A stretch of 64,000 nt of DNA from Vibrio profundi (GCF_005281835.1 NZ_RZIS01000006.1:124001-188000), one strand, 5' to 3'; shown: positions 38,919 through 49,351, numbered from the stretch's first letter. Numbers and translations: made by a program. Notes: a model not told the origin generated them from the letters alone.

Positions 38919-40148
38919 TTGCAAATATTCTTAGTAGGTGGCGCTGTTCGCGATCGATTACTTCATATTGAAAGCTACGATAAAGATTGGGTGGTGGTTG
39001 GAAGTACGCCAGAACAAATGCAAGCACAAGGCTTTACCGCTGTAGGGAAAGACTTCCCGGTTTTTCTCCACCCTGAAACCAAACAAGAACACGCACTTGC
39101 TCGTACCGAAAGAAAATCAGGTTCTGGCTACACTGGCTTTGAATGCCACTTTGCACCAGACGTTACTCTCGAAGAAGACTTAATGCGTCGCGATCTTACC
39201 ATCAATGCAATTGCACAAGATGAGAACGGCAAATTATATGACCCATATCGTGGCCAGCAAGATCTCGACGATAGAGTGCTACGCCATGTCTCTGATGCCT
39301 TTGTAGAAGACCCACTTCGCGTATTACGAGTAGCACGTTTTGCAGCCAAACTCGCGCATTTGGGCTTTTCTATTGCTCCTGAAACTAAAACGTTAATGTC
39401 TGACATTGTACAGTCAGGCGAGTTAAGCCACCTAACCGCAGAACGCGTGTGGCAAGAGTGGCACAAATCGCTAAGCACTCAAAGCCCTGAAGTTTTCCTG
39501 GCAACATTGCGTGATTGCGGAGCTCTCAAAGTAGTACTGCCAGAGCTAGACGCATTATTTGGTATCCCGCAACCAGAGAAATGGCACCCTGAAATTGATA
39601 CAGGAATACATACATTAATGGTCGCTCAGCAGGCCGCTCTATTAAGTGACAGCCTACCCGTCCGCTTTGCTTCTCAAGTTCACGATTTAGGTAAAGCCGT
39701 CACGCCAGAAAATGAATGGCCAAGCCATAAGATGCATTGTCATACCGGGCTTAGCATCATCAAAGCTCTCTCCGAGCGAGTTCGAGTACCTAATGAATTT
39801 AGAGATCTAGCCCTACTTGTATGTGAACAGCATTCGAACGTCCATCGCGCTGCTGAGTTAAAACCTTCAACCTACTTGAAAGTGCTCAATAAAATGGACG
39901 TGTGGCGTAAACCAGAACGCTTGAACGATATCCTTCTTTGCTGCCAAGCCGATCATGCTGGCCGTAAAGGGTTAGAGCACAGCCCCTACCCTCAAAAACA
40001 CCTATTTGAACAAGCCTTCCAAGCCGCACTCAGCGTAGAGGTGAAGCACATTATCGCGGATGGTTTCAAAGGGAAGGACATACGTGACGAACAAGACAAA
40101 AGACGTATCGCTGCAATAACCAAAGCGCTCGCTTCCCTCCGCCACTAA
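38919..40148 (+). CDS. cca: Multifunctional CCA-adding tRNA nucleotidyltransferase
   Basis: Adds or repairs the 3' CCA of tRNAs; the bacterial long form also has an HD phosphatase/phosphodiesterase domain. Nucleotidyltransferase core at 1-140 with IFLVGGAVRDRLL and the metal motif YDKDWVVVGS; DLTINAIAQDENG near 100; HD domain near residue 250 (VHDLGKAVTPENEW). 409 residues (E. coli 412). The start is TTG at 38919, with GAGGT 7 nt upstream; it fits the family N-terminus (QIFLVGGAVRD), while the GTG at 38880 adds 13 unrelated residues. Confidence 0.94.
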   Translation: MQIFLVGGAVRDRLLHIESYDKDWVVVGSTPEQMQAQGFTAVGKDFPVFLHPETKQEHALARTERKSGSGYTGFECHFAPDVTLEEDLMRRDLTINAIAQDENGKLYDPYRGQQDLDDRVLRHVSDAFVEDPLRVLRVARFAAKLAHLGFSIAPETKTLMSDIVQSGELSHLTAERVWQEWHKSLSTQSPEVFLATLRDCGALKVVLPELDALFGIPQPEKWHPEIDTGIHTLMVAQQAALLSDSLPVRFASQVHDLGKAVTPENEWPSHKMHCHTGLSIIKALSERVRVPNEFRDLALLVCEQHSNVHRAAELKPSTYLKVLNKMDVWRKPERLNDILLCCQADHAGRKGLEHSPYPQKHLFEQAFQAALSVEVKHIIADGFKGKDIRDEQDKRRIAAITKALASLRH

Positions 40149-40159
40149 TTGGTTCCTCA

Positions 40160-40203
40160 AATAAAAAGCCCGCTCAACTTTCATTGAACGGGCTTTTTCT
40201 ATT
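40160..40203. terminator. Bidirectional terminator between cca and uppP
   Basis: Stem AAAAAGCCCG / CGGGCTTTTT, extended by TCAA/TTGA, with T runs on both strands between converging genes. Confidence 0.9.
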
Positions 40204-40214
40204 AGGTGAACGGC

Positions 40215-41018
40215 TTACTGCAGCATCAAGAATGCAAACAATCCGAAACCAAGAATCAAACGATAAATCACAAATGGCGTCATTCCCATTCGAGAAATGA
40301 GCTTCAAGAAGAAGTGAATACAGATGTAAGCACTAATAAATGAAGTCACGATTCCTGTTAATAGGAAACCAACATGAATCGGCTCCCCACTGGTAACTAA
40401 CTTTAACCCTAGGTAGCTACCCGCCAAGGTGATAATAGGGATTGACATTAAAAATGAAAAACGAGCCGCAGCTTCGCGAGTGAAGCCTAAATAGAGTGCA
40501 GCCGTAATCGTAGCGCCAGAACGAGAAGTCCCTGGAATCATGGCTAACGCTTGCGCCACACCAATAAATAGAGCCTGTTTCCAGCCAGCTTTGTATTCAT
40601 CATTCGCAAGAGAGGAGTTCTTATCCACCCACCACAGTAACAAACCAAATATGATGGTTGTGGTTGCAATCACCCAAGCGCTGCGCAGGTACAGTTCAAT
40701 GAAATCTTTCATCAGTAAACCAAATACACAAGCTGGGATCGTAGCGAGAATGATCATCCACGCTAGCTTAGCTTCTTTGCTGCGATCTCCTTTAAAGATC
40801 GAGGCGAAAAAAGCATTCAATAACGAGATCACTTCTTTGCGGAAATAAATCACAACTGCAGCAAGCGTACCTACATGCACTGCGACATCAAACGCTAACC
40901 CTTGATCTTCCCAGCCAAGAACAGCGGAAGGGAGAATCAAATGGGCAGAACTAGAAATTGGCAAAAACTCAGTTAACCCCTGAATTAATGCCAAAATAAA
41001 TGCTTCAAAATAACTCAT
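40215..41018 (-). CDS. uppP: Undecaprenyl-diphosphate phosphatase UppP (BacA)
   Basis: Inner-membrane phosphatase that recycles undecaprenyl pyrophosphate to the carrier lipid used for peptidoglycan and O-antigen; overproduction gives bacitracin resistance. 267 residues, about eight helices. Both catalytic motifs are present: [20 protein letters not shown] near residue 11 and [20 protein letters not shown] near residue 160. Located next to cca as in E. coli (cca-bacA), upstream neighbour folK on the same strand 14 bp away, so possible co-transcription. Confidence 0.96.
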   Translation of the reverse strand: MSYFEAFILALIQGLTEFLPISSSAHLILPSAVLGWEDQGLAFDVAVHVGTLAAVVIYFRKEVISLLNAFFASIFKGDRSKEAKLAWMIILATIPACVFGLLMKDFIELYLRSAWVIATTTIIFGLLLWWVDKNSSLANDEYKAGWKQALFIGVAQALAMIPGTSRSGATITAALYLGFTREAAARFSFLMSIPIITLAGSYLGLKLVTSGEPIHVGFLLTGIVTSFISAYICIHFFLKLISRMGMTPFVIYRLILGFGLFAFLMLQ

Positions 41019-41032
41019 GACTTACCTAAAAA

Positions 41033-41515
41033 TTACAAATGTAGATCCACAACTGACAACGAGTCTAATTGATCCATCTTCTGCCAGATTTCACTAACCG
41101 AACGGCCATCATCTGGAATCACCCTATTAGGGCAAAGATCATAGAGAGGCTGAATGACAAATGGGTATTTGAAAATATCGCTGCGGGGCAATTCTGGATC
41201 TTTTTCCGAAACCAAATCACCAAATAGCACAATATCAAGATCGAGGTTACGATCCTGAAACTTATGAGCATTTTCCGATCGTCCCCACTTTATCTCTATT
41301 TTACGGAGTGTCTGTGAAAATTCCGTTAAGGTCTGGGAAGTTTTCAGTTCAACCATAAAGTTATAGAAAGCACTGCTATCAAAACCGACAGGAGCACACT
41401 CATAAATTGGAGAGCATTTTAAGTCTTGGCCGATCTGCTTGAGTTCATCCCATGCCGCTTGGGCATGTTTATCGCGGTCTATGTTCGTGCCAACACCAAC
41501 ATAGACAGTCGTCAT
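41033..41515 (-). CDS. folK: 6-hydroxymethyl-7,8-dihydropterin pyrophosphokinase FolK
   Basis: Transfers pyrophosphate from ATP to hydroxymethyl-dihydropterin in folate synthesis. 160 residues from ATG 41513-41515 (MTTVYVGVGTNIDRDKHAQA); the start overlaps the folB stop (ATGA), which supports it over the longer frame. Family signatures: VGVGTNID near residue 5, IEIKWGRSE near 80 and the metal-binding RNLDLDIVLFGD near 95. Works one step after FolB, encoded just upstream. This folB-folK pair is typical for vibrios. Confidence 0.94.
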   Translation of the reverse strand: MTTVYVGVGTNIDRDKHAQAAWDELKQIGQDLKCSPIYECAPVGFDSSAFYNFMVELKTSQTLTEFSQTLRKIEIKWGRSENAHKFQDRNLDLDIVLFGDLVSEKDPELPRSDIFKYPFVIQPLYDLCPNRVIPDDGRSVSEIWQKMDQLDSLSVVDLHL

Positions 41516-41871
41516 GCTTGACCTCTTTCGATGACCACTCCAACCGATTTCGCTTGTGGGACTGCGCCAGGTTTGGCTAAACGAATTTTGATCCAAGGCA
41601 CTGAAAACTGAGTCATGATCAATTCCGCAATCTCTTCTGCCACTCGTTCAACGAGCAGAAAGCGGCCATTCTCAATATGATCTAATACTGCGGTGCTCAC
41701 TTTTGAGTAATCAAGAGCATCAACCACATCATCACTTTTCCCCGCTGGGCGGTTGTCATGAGCCATTTCGATGTCTAATACTAACTTCTGCTTAATCTCT
41801 TGTTCCCAATCGTAAACACCAATGGTAGTGATCACTTCTAGTTGTTCAATAAAGACTTTATCCAGTGCCAT
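41512..41871 (-). CDS. folB: Dihydroneopterin aldolase FolB
   Basis: Converts dihydroneopterin to hydroxymethyl-dihydropterin and glycolaldehyde in folate synthesis. 119 residues (E. coli 122) from ATG 41869-41871 (MALDKVFIEQLEVITTIGVYDWE), with AAAGGACAAGG upstream. Conserved GVYDWEQ and the catalytic lysine in RLAKPGAVPQAKSVGVVIER are visible. Divergent from plsY across about 140 bp, the same folB/plsY arrangement as in E. coli. Confidence 0.95.
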   Translation of the reverse strand: MALDKVFIEQLEVITTIGVYDWEQEIKQKLVLDIEMAHDNRPAGKSDDVVDALDYSKVSTAVLDHIENGRFLLVERVAEEIAELIMTQFSVPWIKIRLAKPGAVPQAKSVGVVIERGQA

Positions 41872-42009
41872 GCCTTGTCCTTTTAGAGGTCGGATACCCA
41901 AAGTTGGGAAAAAAACGTATTATTTGCAAAATTCGAGATATGATATCAATTACTCTTGGATAGAGCATTACTTTCCCACCTTTAGGTTGAATACCGTGTA
42001 AGGATAGAC

Positions 42010-42606
42010 ATGACCCCTTTAGCACTAATCATGATCATTGCGGCCTATTTATTAGGTTCAATCTCTAGTGCTGTCTTAATTTGCCGGATCGCCCGATTGC
42101 CCGATCCCCGCTCCGTGGGATCAAACAACCCAGGTGCAACAAACGTACTGCGGATTGGCGGAAAATACGCAGCGGCCTCTGTGCTGCTTTGCGATATGCT
42201 CAAGGGCACAATTCCAGTGTGGCTTGGTTACTACCTAGAAATTGATTCGTTGATGTTAGGTGTGGTGGCGATTGCCGCTTGCCTTGGTCATATGTACCCG
42301 CTGTTTTTCCACTTTAAAGGCGGAAAAGGGGTGGCGACGGCTTTAGGTGCGATTGCGCCAATCGGATTAGATTTAACAGGAATGATTATGGCGACATGGC
42401 TATGTATCGCATTTTTGTTTCGTTACTCGTCGCTGGCTGCCATCATCACCGTTTTGCTCGCGCCTTTTTATACTTGGCTTGCCAAGCCTCAATATACTCT
42501 GCCGGTAGCTATGCTGTGCTGCTTAATTGTATTACGCCACCACCAAAACATCCGTCGACTTCTTGATGGCAGCGAACCTAAAATTGGCGAGAAGAAATCC
42601 GCTTGA
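42010..42606 (+). CDS. plsY: Glycerol-3-phosphate acyltransferase PlsY
   Basis: Membrane enzyme that transfers an acyl group from acyl-phosphate to glycerol 3-phosphate, the first step of phospholipid synthesis. 198 residues (E. coli 205) with about five helices. The three catalytic motifs are visible: [16 protein letters not shown] near 37, [20 protein letters not shown] near 95 and a C-terminal [24 protein letters not shown] 5 nt before the ATG. A facing hydrolase gene ends 20 bp downstream. Confidence 0.96.
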   Translation: MTPLALIMIIAAYLLGSISSAVLICRIARLPDPRSVGSNNPGATNVLRIGGKYAAASVLLCDMLKGTIPVWLGYYLEIDSLMLGVVAIAACLGHMYPLFFHFKGGKGVATALGAIAPIGLDLTGMIMATWLCIAFLFRYSSLAAIITVLLAPFYTWLAKPQYTLPVAMLCCLIVLRHHQNIRRLLDGSEPKIGEKKSA

Positions 42607-42626
42607 TCGCTTCTCACTCATTATAT

Positions 42627-43442
42627 CTAGGCGTATACCTTATCTAAAAACGTAGATAGCATTTGATTGACGAATTCAGGCTGTTCTAAGTTGCTGATAT
42701 GGCCAGCTTTTGGAATTTGCACTAACTCACTTCCTGTAATGCAGTCATGCATTAAATAAGACTCTAATACTGGACGAGGCTTATCTTCTTGGCCCGCAGC
42801 AATTAATACAGGTAACGCAAACTGTTCTACCGTCTCAATCAAGTCTCGACGACCAAACACCATGCGCCCTACTCGTGCCACTTCAACTGCTTGTTCACCT
42901 TGAATGCTTTCTAGGTGTTTAGTGAATGAAGAGACAAGGTCAGGCGAATCTATTTGCACATCGTTAGCAAAAAACAATGGCACAACCGCTTCTACAATTG
43001 GAGGCGGAACTAACTTTACTTGGCTGATGGTGTCTAGCATCCCGAAATACTTAGCATGCGCCACTTCAGGTTCAAGCCCAACAAAGGTATCCATCAATAC
43101 CAAAGATTTTACTCGGCTTGGTGCGAGTGCCGCGAGTTCCGTCCCCCACATACCTCCAACGGATAAACCTATGATTGAAAACTCTTCGATCTTCAAATGA
43201 TCCATTAAAACCAATATATGCTCTGCGTAATCTTTTAAATTACGAGTAGCTGAGGGAGCAAAATCAGACTGACCATGAGCCCATAAGTCAGGCACGATAC
43301 AACGGTATGATTGGCTCAAGTGTTCAACTTGAGGTAACCACATATTGCTGTCCCACAAATAGCTATGGCCGAGCAGTAATACTGGGCCTTCCCCTTTATC
43401 GAGGTAGGTCATTGTCTGATTGTCTACAGTAAACTTTTCCAT
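42627..43442 (-). CDS. Alpha/beta-fold hydrolase, substrate unknown
   Basis: 271-residue soluble hydrolase of the alpha/beta family. Oxyanion region LLLGHSYLWDSNMW near residue 23; nucleophile elbow IIGLSVGGMWG near residue 92, so serine is the nucleophile; acid in AAGQEDKPRP near 217; C-terminal histidine in IPKAGHISNLEQPE near 250. The general form resembles 3-oxoadipate enol-lactonase-like and epoxide-hydrolase-like enzymes, but nothing defines the substrate and no pathway genes are near. Stands between plsY (convergent) and tsaD, with a 94-bp gap to the latter. Confidence 0.85.
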   Translation of the reverse strand: MEKFTVDNQTMTYLDKGEGPVLLLGHSYLWDSNMWLPQVEHLSQSYRCIVPDLWAHGQSDFAPSATRNLKDYAEHILVLMDHLKIEEFSIIGLSVGGMWGTELAALAPSRVKSLVLMDTFVGLEPEVAHAKYFGMLDTISQVKLVPPPIVEAVVPLFFANDVQIDSPDLVSSFTKHLESIQGEQAVEVARVGRMVFGRRDLIETVEQFALPVLIAAGQEDKPRPVLESYLMHDCITGSELVQIPKAGHISNLEQPEFVNQMLSTFLDKVYA

Positions 43443-43467
43443 TTTTCTTCCCTAATAACAGGCGACA

Positions 43468-43497
43468 TAAAAAAACGGCCGCATTTAAGCGACCATT
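43468..43497 (-). terminator. Terminator of tsaD
   Basis: Minus strand stem GGTCGC / GCGGCC (one G-T pair) with a 6-nt loop followed by GTTTTTTT. It is 40 nt after the tsaD stop and 26 nt ahead of the hydrolase start, so the hydrolase needs its own promoter or readthrough. Confidence 0.7.
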
Positions 43498-43536
43498 TCT
43501 GGAATTCATCAAGCGCCAAAAGACGCTTAAGAGATA

Positions 43537-44553
43537 TTATTCAATTGGCTCTAACTGATCGATTGGCCAACGTGGTGTTGCGTGTACCGATAAATCGGCA
43601 GTTTCACCATTTTTCAGACGCTGCATGCCAGCGTACGCGATCATAGCACCGTTATCTGTACAGAATTCAGTACGTGGGTAGTACACCTCACCACCGATTT
43701 TATCTGCTAACGCTTCTAGTTCAACGCGCAACTGCTTGTTCGCACTCACGCCACCCGCAATCACTATACGTTTCATGCCAGTTTGCGCCAAGGCGCGCTT
43801 ACATTTAATGACTAATGTGCCACAGACTGCTTCTTGGAATGCATAAGCAATATCAGCGCGAGTTTGCTCATCGTCGTCATTATCACGAATGGTATTCGCT
43901 GCAAATGTTTTTAGACCAGAGAAGCTCATGTCCAAGCCAGGGCGATCTGTCATTGGTCGTGGGAATTTAAAGCGCCCCGGTGTGCCTTTTTCAGCAAGGC
44001 GTGACAGCAATGGGCCACCTGGGTAATCCAGTCCCATGAGCTTCGCGGTTTTATCAAACGCTTCGCCAGCAGCATCATCAATCGACTCACCAAGAATCTT
44101 GTATTCGCCAATACCTTTTACTTCCACCATCATGGTATGTCCGCCAGAAACCAGCAGAGCAACAAATGGGAAAGGCGGTGGGTTATCTTCAAGCATTGGT
44201 GCTAAAAGGTGGCCTTCCATATGGTGAACCGGCACAGCAGGTACATCCCATGCGTAAGCAATGCTGCGACCTATCGTAGCGCCCACAAGTAACGCCCCGA
44301 CCAAACCAGGGCCAGCAGTGTAAGCAATGCCATCAATGTCTTTCGATGTTAGGTTAGCTTCTGCTAGCGCTGCTTTAATCAGCGGGATAGTCTTCTTAAC
44401 ATGGTCACGTGATGCTAGCTCTGGGACTACACCACCATAATCGGCATGCAGTTTTACTTGGCTATATAGCTGATGAGAAAGCAGGCCTTGCTCGTCGTCA
44501 TAAATCGCTATACCTGTTTCATCACAAGAGGTTTCAATACCAATAATGCGCAT
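43537..44553 (-). CDS. tsaD: tRNA N6-adenosine threonylcarbamoyltransferase TsaD
   Basis: Catalytic subunit of the TsaBDE complex that makes t6A37 in ANN-decoding tRNAs. 338 residues (E. coli 337) from the ATG at 44551-44553 ([20 protein letters not shown]); the longer frame (44625) is rejected. Metal-binding histidines are in [12 protein letters not shown] near residue 110; ASKHA-type nucleotide motifs include [13 protein letters not shown] and [14 protein letters not shown]. Divergent from rpsU across 230 bp, as in E. coli. Confidence 0.97.
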   Translation of the reverse strand: MRIIGIETSCDETGIAIYDDEQGLLSHQLYSQVKLHADYGGVVPELASRDHVKKTIPLIKAALAEANLTSKDIDGIAYTAGPGLVGALLVGATIGRSIAYAWDVPAVPVHHMEGHLLAPMLEDNPPPFPFVALLVSGGHTMMVEVKGIGEYKILGESIDDAAGEAFDKTAKLMGLDYPGGPLLSRLAEKGTPGRFKFPRPMTDRPGLDMSFSGLKTFAANTIRDNDDDEQTRADIAYAFQEAVCGTLVIKCKRALAQTGMKRIVIAGGVSANKQLRVELEALADKIGGEVYYPRTEFCTDNGAMIAYAGMQRLKNGETADLSVHATPRWPIDQLEPIE

Positions 44554-44783
44554 AATTTTCTCGGCACGCTTTCGTTTAAAATGGGAAATTGGCGCAATAT
44601 TACCTCGCCTTCGCTTCTCAAACAAATATTGTACAGACTATAATCGACAAAGTGCTTTACAAAGCCACTGTGATCGGATTAAAATTCCGCACCATTTTTG
44701 ATCAAGCTGGTTATGACTGAAGAATATTGATTCAGTCCACTAAGTTACCAGCGTTAACGAATAACCCCTGAGGTGAAAGGCAT

Positions 44784-44999
44784 ATGCCAGTAGTTAAAGT
44801 ACGTGAAAACGAACCGTTCGACGTTGCACTACGTCGTTTCAAGCGCTCTTGCGAAAAAGCAGGTATCCTTTCTGAAGTGCGTCGTCGTGAGCACTATGAA
44901 AAACCAACTACAGTTCGCAAACGCGCTAAAGCAGCAGCTCAAAAGCGTCACGCTAAGAAGCTAGCTCGCGAAAACGCACGTCGCGTTCGCCTGTACTAA
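44784..44999 (+). CDS. rpsU: 30S ribosomal protein S21 (bS21)
   Basis: Small basic protein of the 30S subunit that aids translation start. 71 residues, almost the E. coli sequence: [20 protein letters not shown] at the start and [14 protein letters not shown] at the end. RBS GAGGTGAAAGG. First gene of the macromolecular synthesis operon rpsU-yqeY-dnaG-rpoD, which ties ribosome, primase and sigma-70 production together. Confidence 0.98.
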
Positions 45000-45024
45000 T
45001 AACTTAATCCATAAGGACTGAGTT

Positions 45025-45468
45025 ATGGCTCTGATTGAACAACTCAAAGAAGAGCAAAAATTAGCGATGAAAGCCAAGGACAAACCGCGCCTTGGCACTA
45101 TCCGTTTAGCCCTTTCAGCAATCAAGCAACGTGAAGTTGACGAACAGATCACTCTGAGCGATGACGACATTCTTGCTGTGCTGGTTAAAATGGTTAAACA
45201 GCGTCGCGATTCTGTTGCTCAATATGAATCTGCTGATCGTCAAGACCTAGCAGACGTGGAAAAAGCAGAAATTACTGTACTTGAAGGCTTTATGCCTCAA
45301 CCGCTTACAGATGAAGAAGTAGCAGCACTAGTTGATAGCGCCGTTGCAGAGTCTAACCCAGCGGGCATGCAAGACATGGGTAAAGTAATGGCTATCTTGA
45401 AACCACAAATTCAAGGGCGTGCAGATATGGGTAAAGTTAGTGGTTTAGTTCGTTCTAAACTCGCTTAA
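45025..45468 (+). CDS. yqeY: GatB/YqeY domain protein
   Basis: 147-residue helical protein of the YqeY family, related to the tail domain of amidotransferase subunit GatB, which binds tRNA; its own function is unknown. Family stretches: LIEQLKEEQKLAMKAKDKPR, LGTIRLALSAIKQREVDE, and the C-terminal GKVMAILKPQIQGRADMGKV. Lies 25 bp after rpsU and ahead of dnaG; E. coli lacks yqeY in this operon while vibrios and many other bacteria carry it. Confidence 0.93.
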   Translation: MALIEQLKEEQKLAMKAKDKPRLGTIRLALSAIKQREVDEQITLSDDDILAVLVKMVKQRRDSVAQYESADRQDLADVEKAEITVLEGFMPQPLTDEEVAALVDSAVAESNPAGMQDMGKVMAILKPQIQGRADMGKVSGLVRSKLA

Positions 45469-45486
45469 TCCCAGATCAAATTGCAA

Positions 45487-45522
45487 CAAGCCGTGCAATC
45501 CTTTGGAACGCACGGCTTGTTT
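45487..45522 (+). terminator. Internal terminator between yqeY and dnaG
   Basis: Stem AAGCCGTGC / GCACGGCTT (9 bp) with a 13-nt loop that can form a further TCC/GGA pair, then TTGTTTG, a weak T run. E. coli has a terminator at the comparable place (rpsU-dnaG) that lowers dnaG expression; this one probably does the same, only partly. Confidence 0.68.
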
Positions 45523-45581
45523 GTATCTAGAGCTTATTCATTTATTATCACCTTCTGGTTAGTGCATTTTTCTAAGGTTTT

Positions 45582-47333
45582 ATGGCAGGACACATCCCTC
45601 GCAGTTTCATTGATGATCTCCTAGCGCGTCTTGATATAGTCGACATCGTTGACGCACGCGTGAAACTTAAGAAAAAAGGCAAAAACTACGGCGCTTGTTG
45701 CCCATTCCATAACGAAAAAACACCTTCATTCAGTGTTAGCCAAGAGAAACAGTTTTATCACTGCTTTGGCTGCGGCGTACATGGTAACGCCATCGACTTC
45801 ATTATGGAGTTTGAACGCTTAGAGTTCGTTGAAGCGATTGAAGAGCTCGCCTCTTTTTTAGGGCTCGATGTTCCAAGAGAACAACGCAGCGGCGAAATAT
45901 CGACAGCACCAAGAGCCAACACAGAACAAAAACGTAACCTGTATGATTTAATGGGCGGGATCAGCCAGTTTTACCGCTCTCAATTAAAGTTATCAGCCAA
46001 TAAACCAGCGATTGAGTACCTCAAAAATCGAGGCCTATCCGGTGAGATAGTTCAAAAGTTCGGGATCGGTTTTGTTGCTGATGAATGGGACCTAGTTCGC
46101 AAGAATTTTGGTCAGCAAAAAGAAGCGCAAGACATGCTAGTAACTGGCGGCATGCTAATCGAAAACGATAAAGGCAATCGCTACGACCGATTCCGCGGCC
46201 GTGTTATGTTCCCGATTCGCGATCGCCGTGGCCGAGTGATTGGATTTGGTGGTCGAGTACTGGGTGACGGTACCCCTAAATATCTGAACTCACCAGAAAC
46301 ACCAATATTCCATAAAGGTAAAGAGCTCTACGGCCTTTATGAAGTACTGCAAGCCTATCGTGAACCGCCACAAATTTTAGTGGTTGAAGGCTATATGGAC
46401 GTGGTCGCGCTGGCTCAATATGGCGTTGATTACTCTGTTGCGTCTTTGGGTACATCTACCACTGGCGATCACGTGCAAATGCTATTTCGCCAAACCAACA
46501 CCGTTGTCTGTTGTTATGACGGTGACCGAGCGGGTAAAGAAGCCGCATGGCGCGCACTTGAAAACGCTCTGGAATACCTAAAGACAGGTAATACGCTCAA
46601 GTTTTTGTTCTTGCCTGATGGCGAAGACCCAGACAGCTTCATCCGTGAAAATGGAAAAGAAGCCTTTGAGCAATTAGTGAAAAATGCGACGCCACTTTCT
46701 ACCTATTTATTTGAGAACCTTATCGAGCTTCATCAAATTAACTTAGGTACAAATGAAGGAAAGTCAGCTTTACGTGCACATGCGACAGCACTTATTAACA
46801 AAATCCCAGACAGCTATTTCCAAGAATTACTTGAGAAATTACTCGATGAGAGAACTGGATTTGATAACCAATTAAGGCGAGCACGCGTCCATACAAATAA
46901 AACGCAACCTCAACCGCATAAAGAGCTCAAGCGAACTCCAATGCGTGAGGTAATCGCTTTGCTTATTCAAAATCCGAGCTATGCTGATATGGTACCGGAT
47001 ATTTCAAGTGTGAGAGAACTCACTCTTCCTGGGCTAAGTTTATTAATCGAGGTCCTTGATAAATGCCGTGAGCATCCCCATATCAACACGGGCCAATTAT
47101 TAGAACATTGGCGAAATAGTAAGAATGAGGCGCTTCTGTCTCGTCTCGCGAGCTGGGAAATCCCCCTCGATGAAGACAATCAAGAAGATATATTTTTAGA
47201 CTCATTGGACAATATACTTGCCCAGTGCGTTGAAAAACAAATTGAAAACCTGCAGGCCAAAGCAAGAAGTATCGGCTTATCAGCCGACGAAAAAAGGGAG
47301 CTGCTAGCACTAATGCTAGATTTAAAAGCGTAA
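45582..47333 (+). CDS. dnaG: DNA primase DnaG
   Basis: Synthesises RNA primers at the replication fork. 583 residues (E. coli 581). N-terminal zinc finger with CCPFHNEKTPSF and FYHCFGCGVHGN (about 40-66); RNA-polymerase core with the TOPRIM motifs LVVEGYMDVVALAQYG (near 267) and CCYDGDRAGKEA (near 308); C-terminal helicase-binding domain (about 440-583) that contacts DnaB. Third gene of the rpsU operon, preceded by a weak terminator, followed by rpoD after 98 bp. Confidence 0.98.
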   Translation: MAGHIPRSFIDDLLARLDIVDIVDARVKLKKKGKNYGACCPFHNEKTPSFSVSQEKQFYHCFGCGVHGNAIDFIMEFERLEFVEAIEELASFLGLDVPREQRSGEISTAPRANTEQKRNLYDLMGGISQFYRSQLKLSANKPAIEYLKNRGLSGEIVQKFGIGFVADEWDLVRKNFGQQKEAQDMLVTGGMLIENDKGNRYDRFRGRVMFPIRDRRGRVIGFGGRVLGDGTPKYLNSPETPIFHKGKELYGLYEVLQAYREPPQILVVEGYMDVVALAQYGVDYSVASLGTSTTGDHVQMLFRQTNTVVCCYDGDRAGKEAAWRALENALEYLKTGNTLKFLFLPDGEDPDSFIRENGKEAFEQLVKNATPLSTYLFENLIELHQINLGTNEGKSALRAHATALINKIPDSYFQELLEKLLDERTGFDNQLRRARVHTNKTQPQPHKELKRTPMREVIALLIQNPSYADMVPDISSVRELTLPGLSLLIEVLDKCREHPHINTGQLLEHWRNSKNEALLSRLASWEIPLDEDNQEDIFLDSLDNILAQCVEKQIENLQAKARSIGLSADEKRELLALMLDLKA

Positions 47334-47431
47334 CCCTGTTTGATTAGTCAGCAATAAATAAATTTGTTAACATTATTGGTTTGCATTTCGAATGCAACGT
47401 CCTTCACCAGACCTGAAGTTGGATATCATCT

Positions 47432-49282
47432 ATGGATCAAAATCCGCAGTCACAGCTAAAATTACTTGTTATTAAAGGCAAGGAACAAGGCTATCTGACC
47501 TACGCCGAAGTAAACGACCACCTACCTGCAGAAATTGTTGACTCTGAACAGGTAGAAGACATCATTCAGATGATCAACGATATGGGTATCAAGGTTGTAG
47601 AAACCGCGCCTGATGCCGATGATCTTGCGTTAAATGATGACGATACCATTACAGATGAAGATGCAGCTGAAGCTGCTGCTGCTGCGCTTTCTAGCGTAGA
47701 AAACGAGATTGGCCGTACTACTGACCCAGTTCGCATGTACATGCGCGAAATGGGTACGGTTGAGCTACTGACTCGTGAAGGCGAAATCGACATTGCTAAA
47801 CGCATTGAAGATGGTATTAACCAAGTTCAATTATCGGTTGCTGAATACCCAGGTACTATTCCATACATCTTGGAACAGTTCGATAAAGTTCAAGCTGAAG
47901 AAATCCGTCTAACGGATCTAATCAACGGCTTCGTTGACCCTGATGATGACGGTACAGCAGCACCAACAGCAACACACATCGGTTCAGAACTGGCTGAAAC
48001 AGATCTAGAAGACGAAGACGCTGAAGATGCAGAAGACGCAGATTCAGAAGAAGAGGAAGAAGAAGATACAGGTATCGATCCTGAGCTTGCTCTTGAGAAA
48101 TTCACAGCACTTCGTAACAGCTACCAAAACCGTCAGCTAGCGATCAACGAATACGGCCCAGAAAGCCCGAAAGCGGTTCTTGCAACGACTATGATGCAAG
48201 ACGTATTCAAAGAGTTCCGCCTAACGCCGAAGCAATTTGATCACCTAGTAAACGAACTACGCACTTCTATGGATCGTGTTCGTACTCAAGAGCGCCTAAT
48301 CATGCGCCAGACTGTTGAGTACGGCAAAATGCCTAAGAAATCTTTTATCGCGCTATTTACAGGCAATGAATCAAGCGAAGCTTGGTTAGATGAAGTGCTG
48401 GCTTCTGATAAGCCTTACGCTGAAAAGATTAAGCGTCACGAACAAGATATCCGTCGCTCAATTCAAAAACTAGACATCATTGAGCAAGAAACGTCTCTAA
48501 CGGTTCAAAGCATCAAAGATATCAGCCGTCGTATGTCTATCGGTGAAGCAAAAGCTCGTCGTGCGAAAAAAGAGATGGTTGAAGCAAACTTACGTCTAGT
48601 AATTTCAATTGCTAAAAAGTACACCAACCGTGGCCTACAGTTCCTGGATCTAATCCAAGAAGGTAACATCGGCCTAATGAAAGCAGTTGATAAGTTTGAA
48701 TACCGTCGTGGTTACAAGTTCTCTACTTACGCTACGTGGTGGATCCGTCAAGCAATCACTCGTTCGATTGCCGACCAAGCTCGTACTATCCGTATTCCGG
48801 TTCACATGATCGAAACGATCAACAAACTAAACCGTATCTCTCGTCAAATGCTACAAGAGATGGGTCGTGAGCCTCTTCCGGAAGAACTGGCTGAACGCAT
48901 GCAAATGCCTGAAGACAAGATCCGTAAAGTACTGAAGATCGCTAAAGAGCCAATCTCAATGGAAACGCCAATCGGTGATGACGAAGATTCGCACCTAGGT
49001 GATTTCATCGAAGATACGACTCTAGAGCTGCCTTTAGACTCAGCAACAGCGACTAGTCTAAAAGGTGCGACGAAAGACGTACTAGCAGGTCTAACACCTC
49101 GTGAAGCGAAAGTACTTCGTATGCGTTTTGGTATCGACATGAACACTGACCACACTTTAGAAGAAGTAGGTAAGCAGTTCGACGTAACCCGTGAACGTAT
49201 TCGTCAGATTGAAGCAAAAGCACTGCGTAAGCTTCGTCACCCTAGCCGTTCAGAAACTCTGCGCAGCTTCTTAGACGAGTAA
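47432..49282 (+). CDS. rpoD: RNA polymerase sigma factor RpoD (sigma-70)
   Basis: Primary sigma factor. 616 residues (E. coli 613). Region 1.1 (about 1-80), region 1.2 at [20 protein letters not shown], an acidic insert (about 190-215, many D and E), non-conserved region with [19 protein letters not shown], region 2 with [20 protein letters not shown] and [18 protein letters not shown], region 3, and region 4.2 helix-turn-helix [19 protein letters not shown]. Last gene of the operon, ended by a strong terminator. In E. coli a heat-shock promoter lies inside dnaG; I did not locate one here. Confidence 0.99.
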   Translation: MDQNPQSQLKLLVIKGKEQGYLTYAEVNDHLPAEIVDSEQVEDIIQMINDMGIKVVETAPDADDLALNDDDTITDEDAAEAAAAALSSVENEIGRTTDPVRMYMREMGTVELLTREGEIDIAKRIEDGINQVQLSVAEYPGTIPYILEQFDKVQAEEIRLTDLINGFVDPDDDGTAAPTATHIGSELAETDLEDEDAEDAEDADSEEEEEEDTGIDPELALEKFTALRNSYQNRQLAINEYGPESPKAVLATTMMQDVFKEFRLTPKQFDHLVNELRTSMDRVRTQERLIMRQTVEYGKMPKKSFIALFTGNESSEAWLDEVLASDKPYAEKIKRHEQDIRRSIQKLDIIEQETSLTVQSIKDISRRMSIGEAKARRAKKEMVEANLRLVISIAKKYTNRGLQFLDLIQEGNIGLMKAVDKFEYRRGYKFSTYATWWIRQAITRSIADQARTIRIPVHMIETINKLNRISRQMLQEMGREPLPEELAERMQMPEDKIRKVLKIAKEPISMETPIGDDEDSHLGDFIEDTTLELPLDSATATSLKGATKDVLAGLTPREAKVLRMRFGIDMNTDHTLEEVGKQFDVTRERIRQIEAKALRKLRHPSRSETLRSFLDE

Positions 49283-49322
49283 ACACAAACAGCTTTGTGA
49301 TTAAAGTTTGAACAAAAAATCT

Positions 49323-49351
49323 AAAAGGTGAGCTTTGGCTCACCTTTTTTG
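49323..49351 (+). terminator. Terminator of rpoD
   Basis: Stem AAGGTGAGC / GCTCACCTT with a TTTG loop, followed by a run of T; the A run on the other side would also allow reverse use. 40 nt after the rpoD stop. Confidence 0.92.

Noticed and set aside
47890..48105. 71-codon serine-rich minus-strand ORF
   Set aside because: Complement of the acidic GAA/GAC-rich insert of rpoD.
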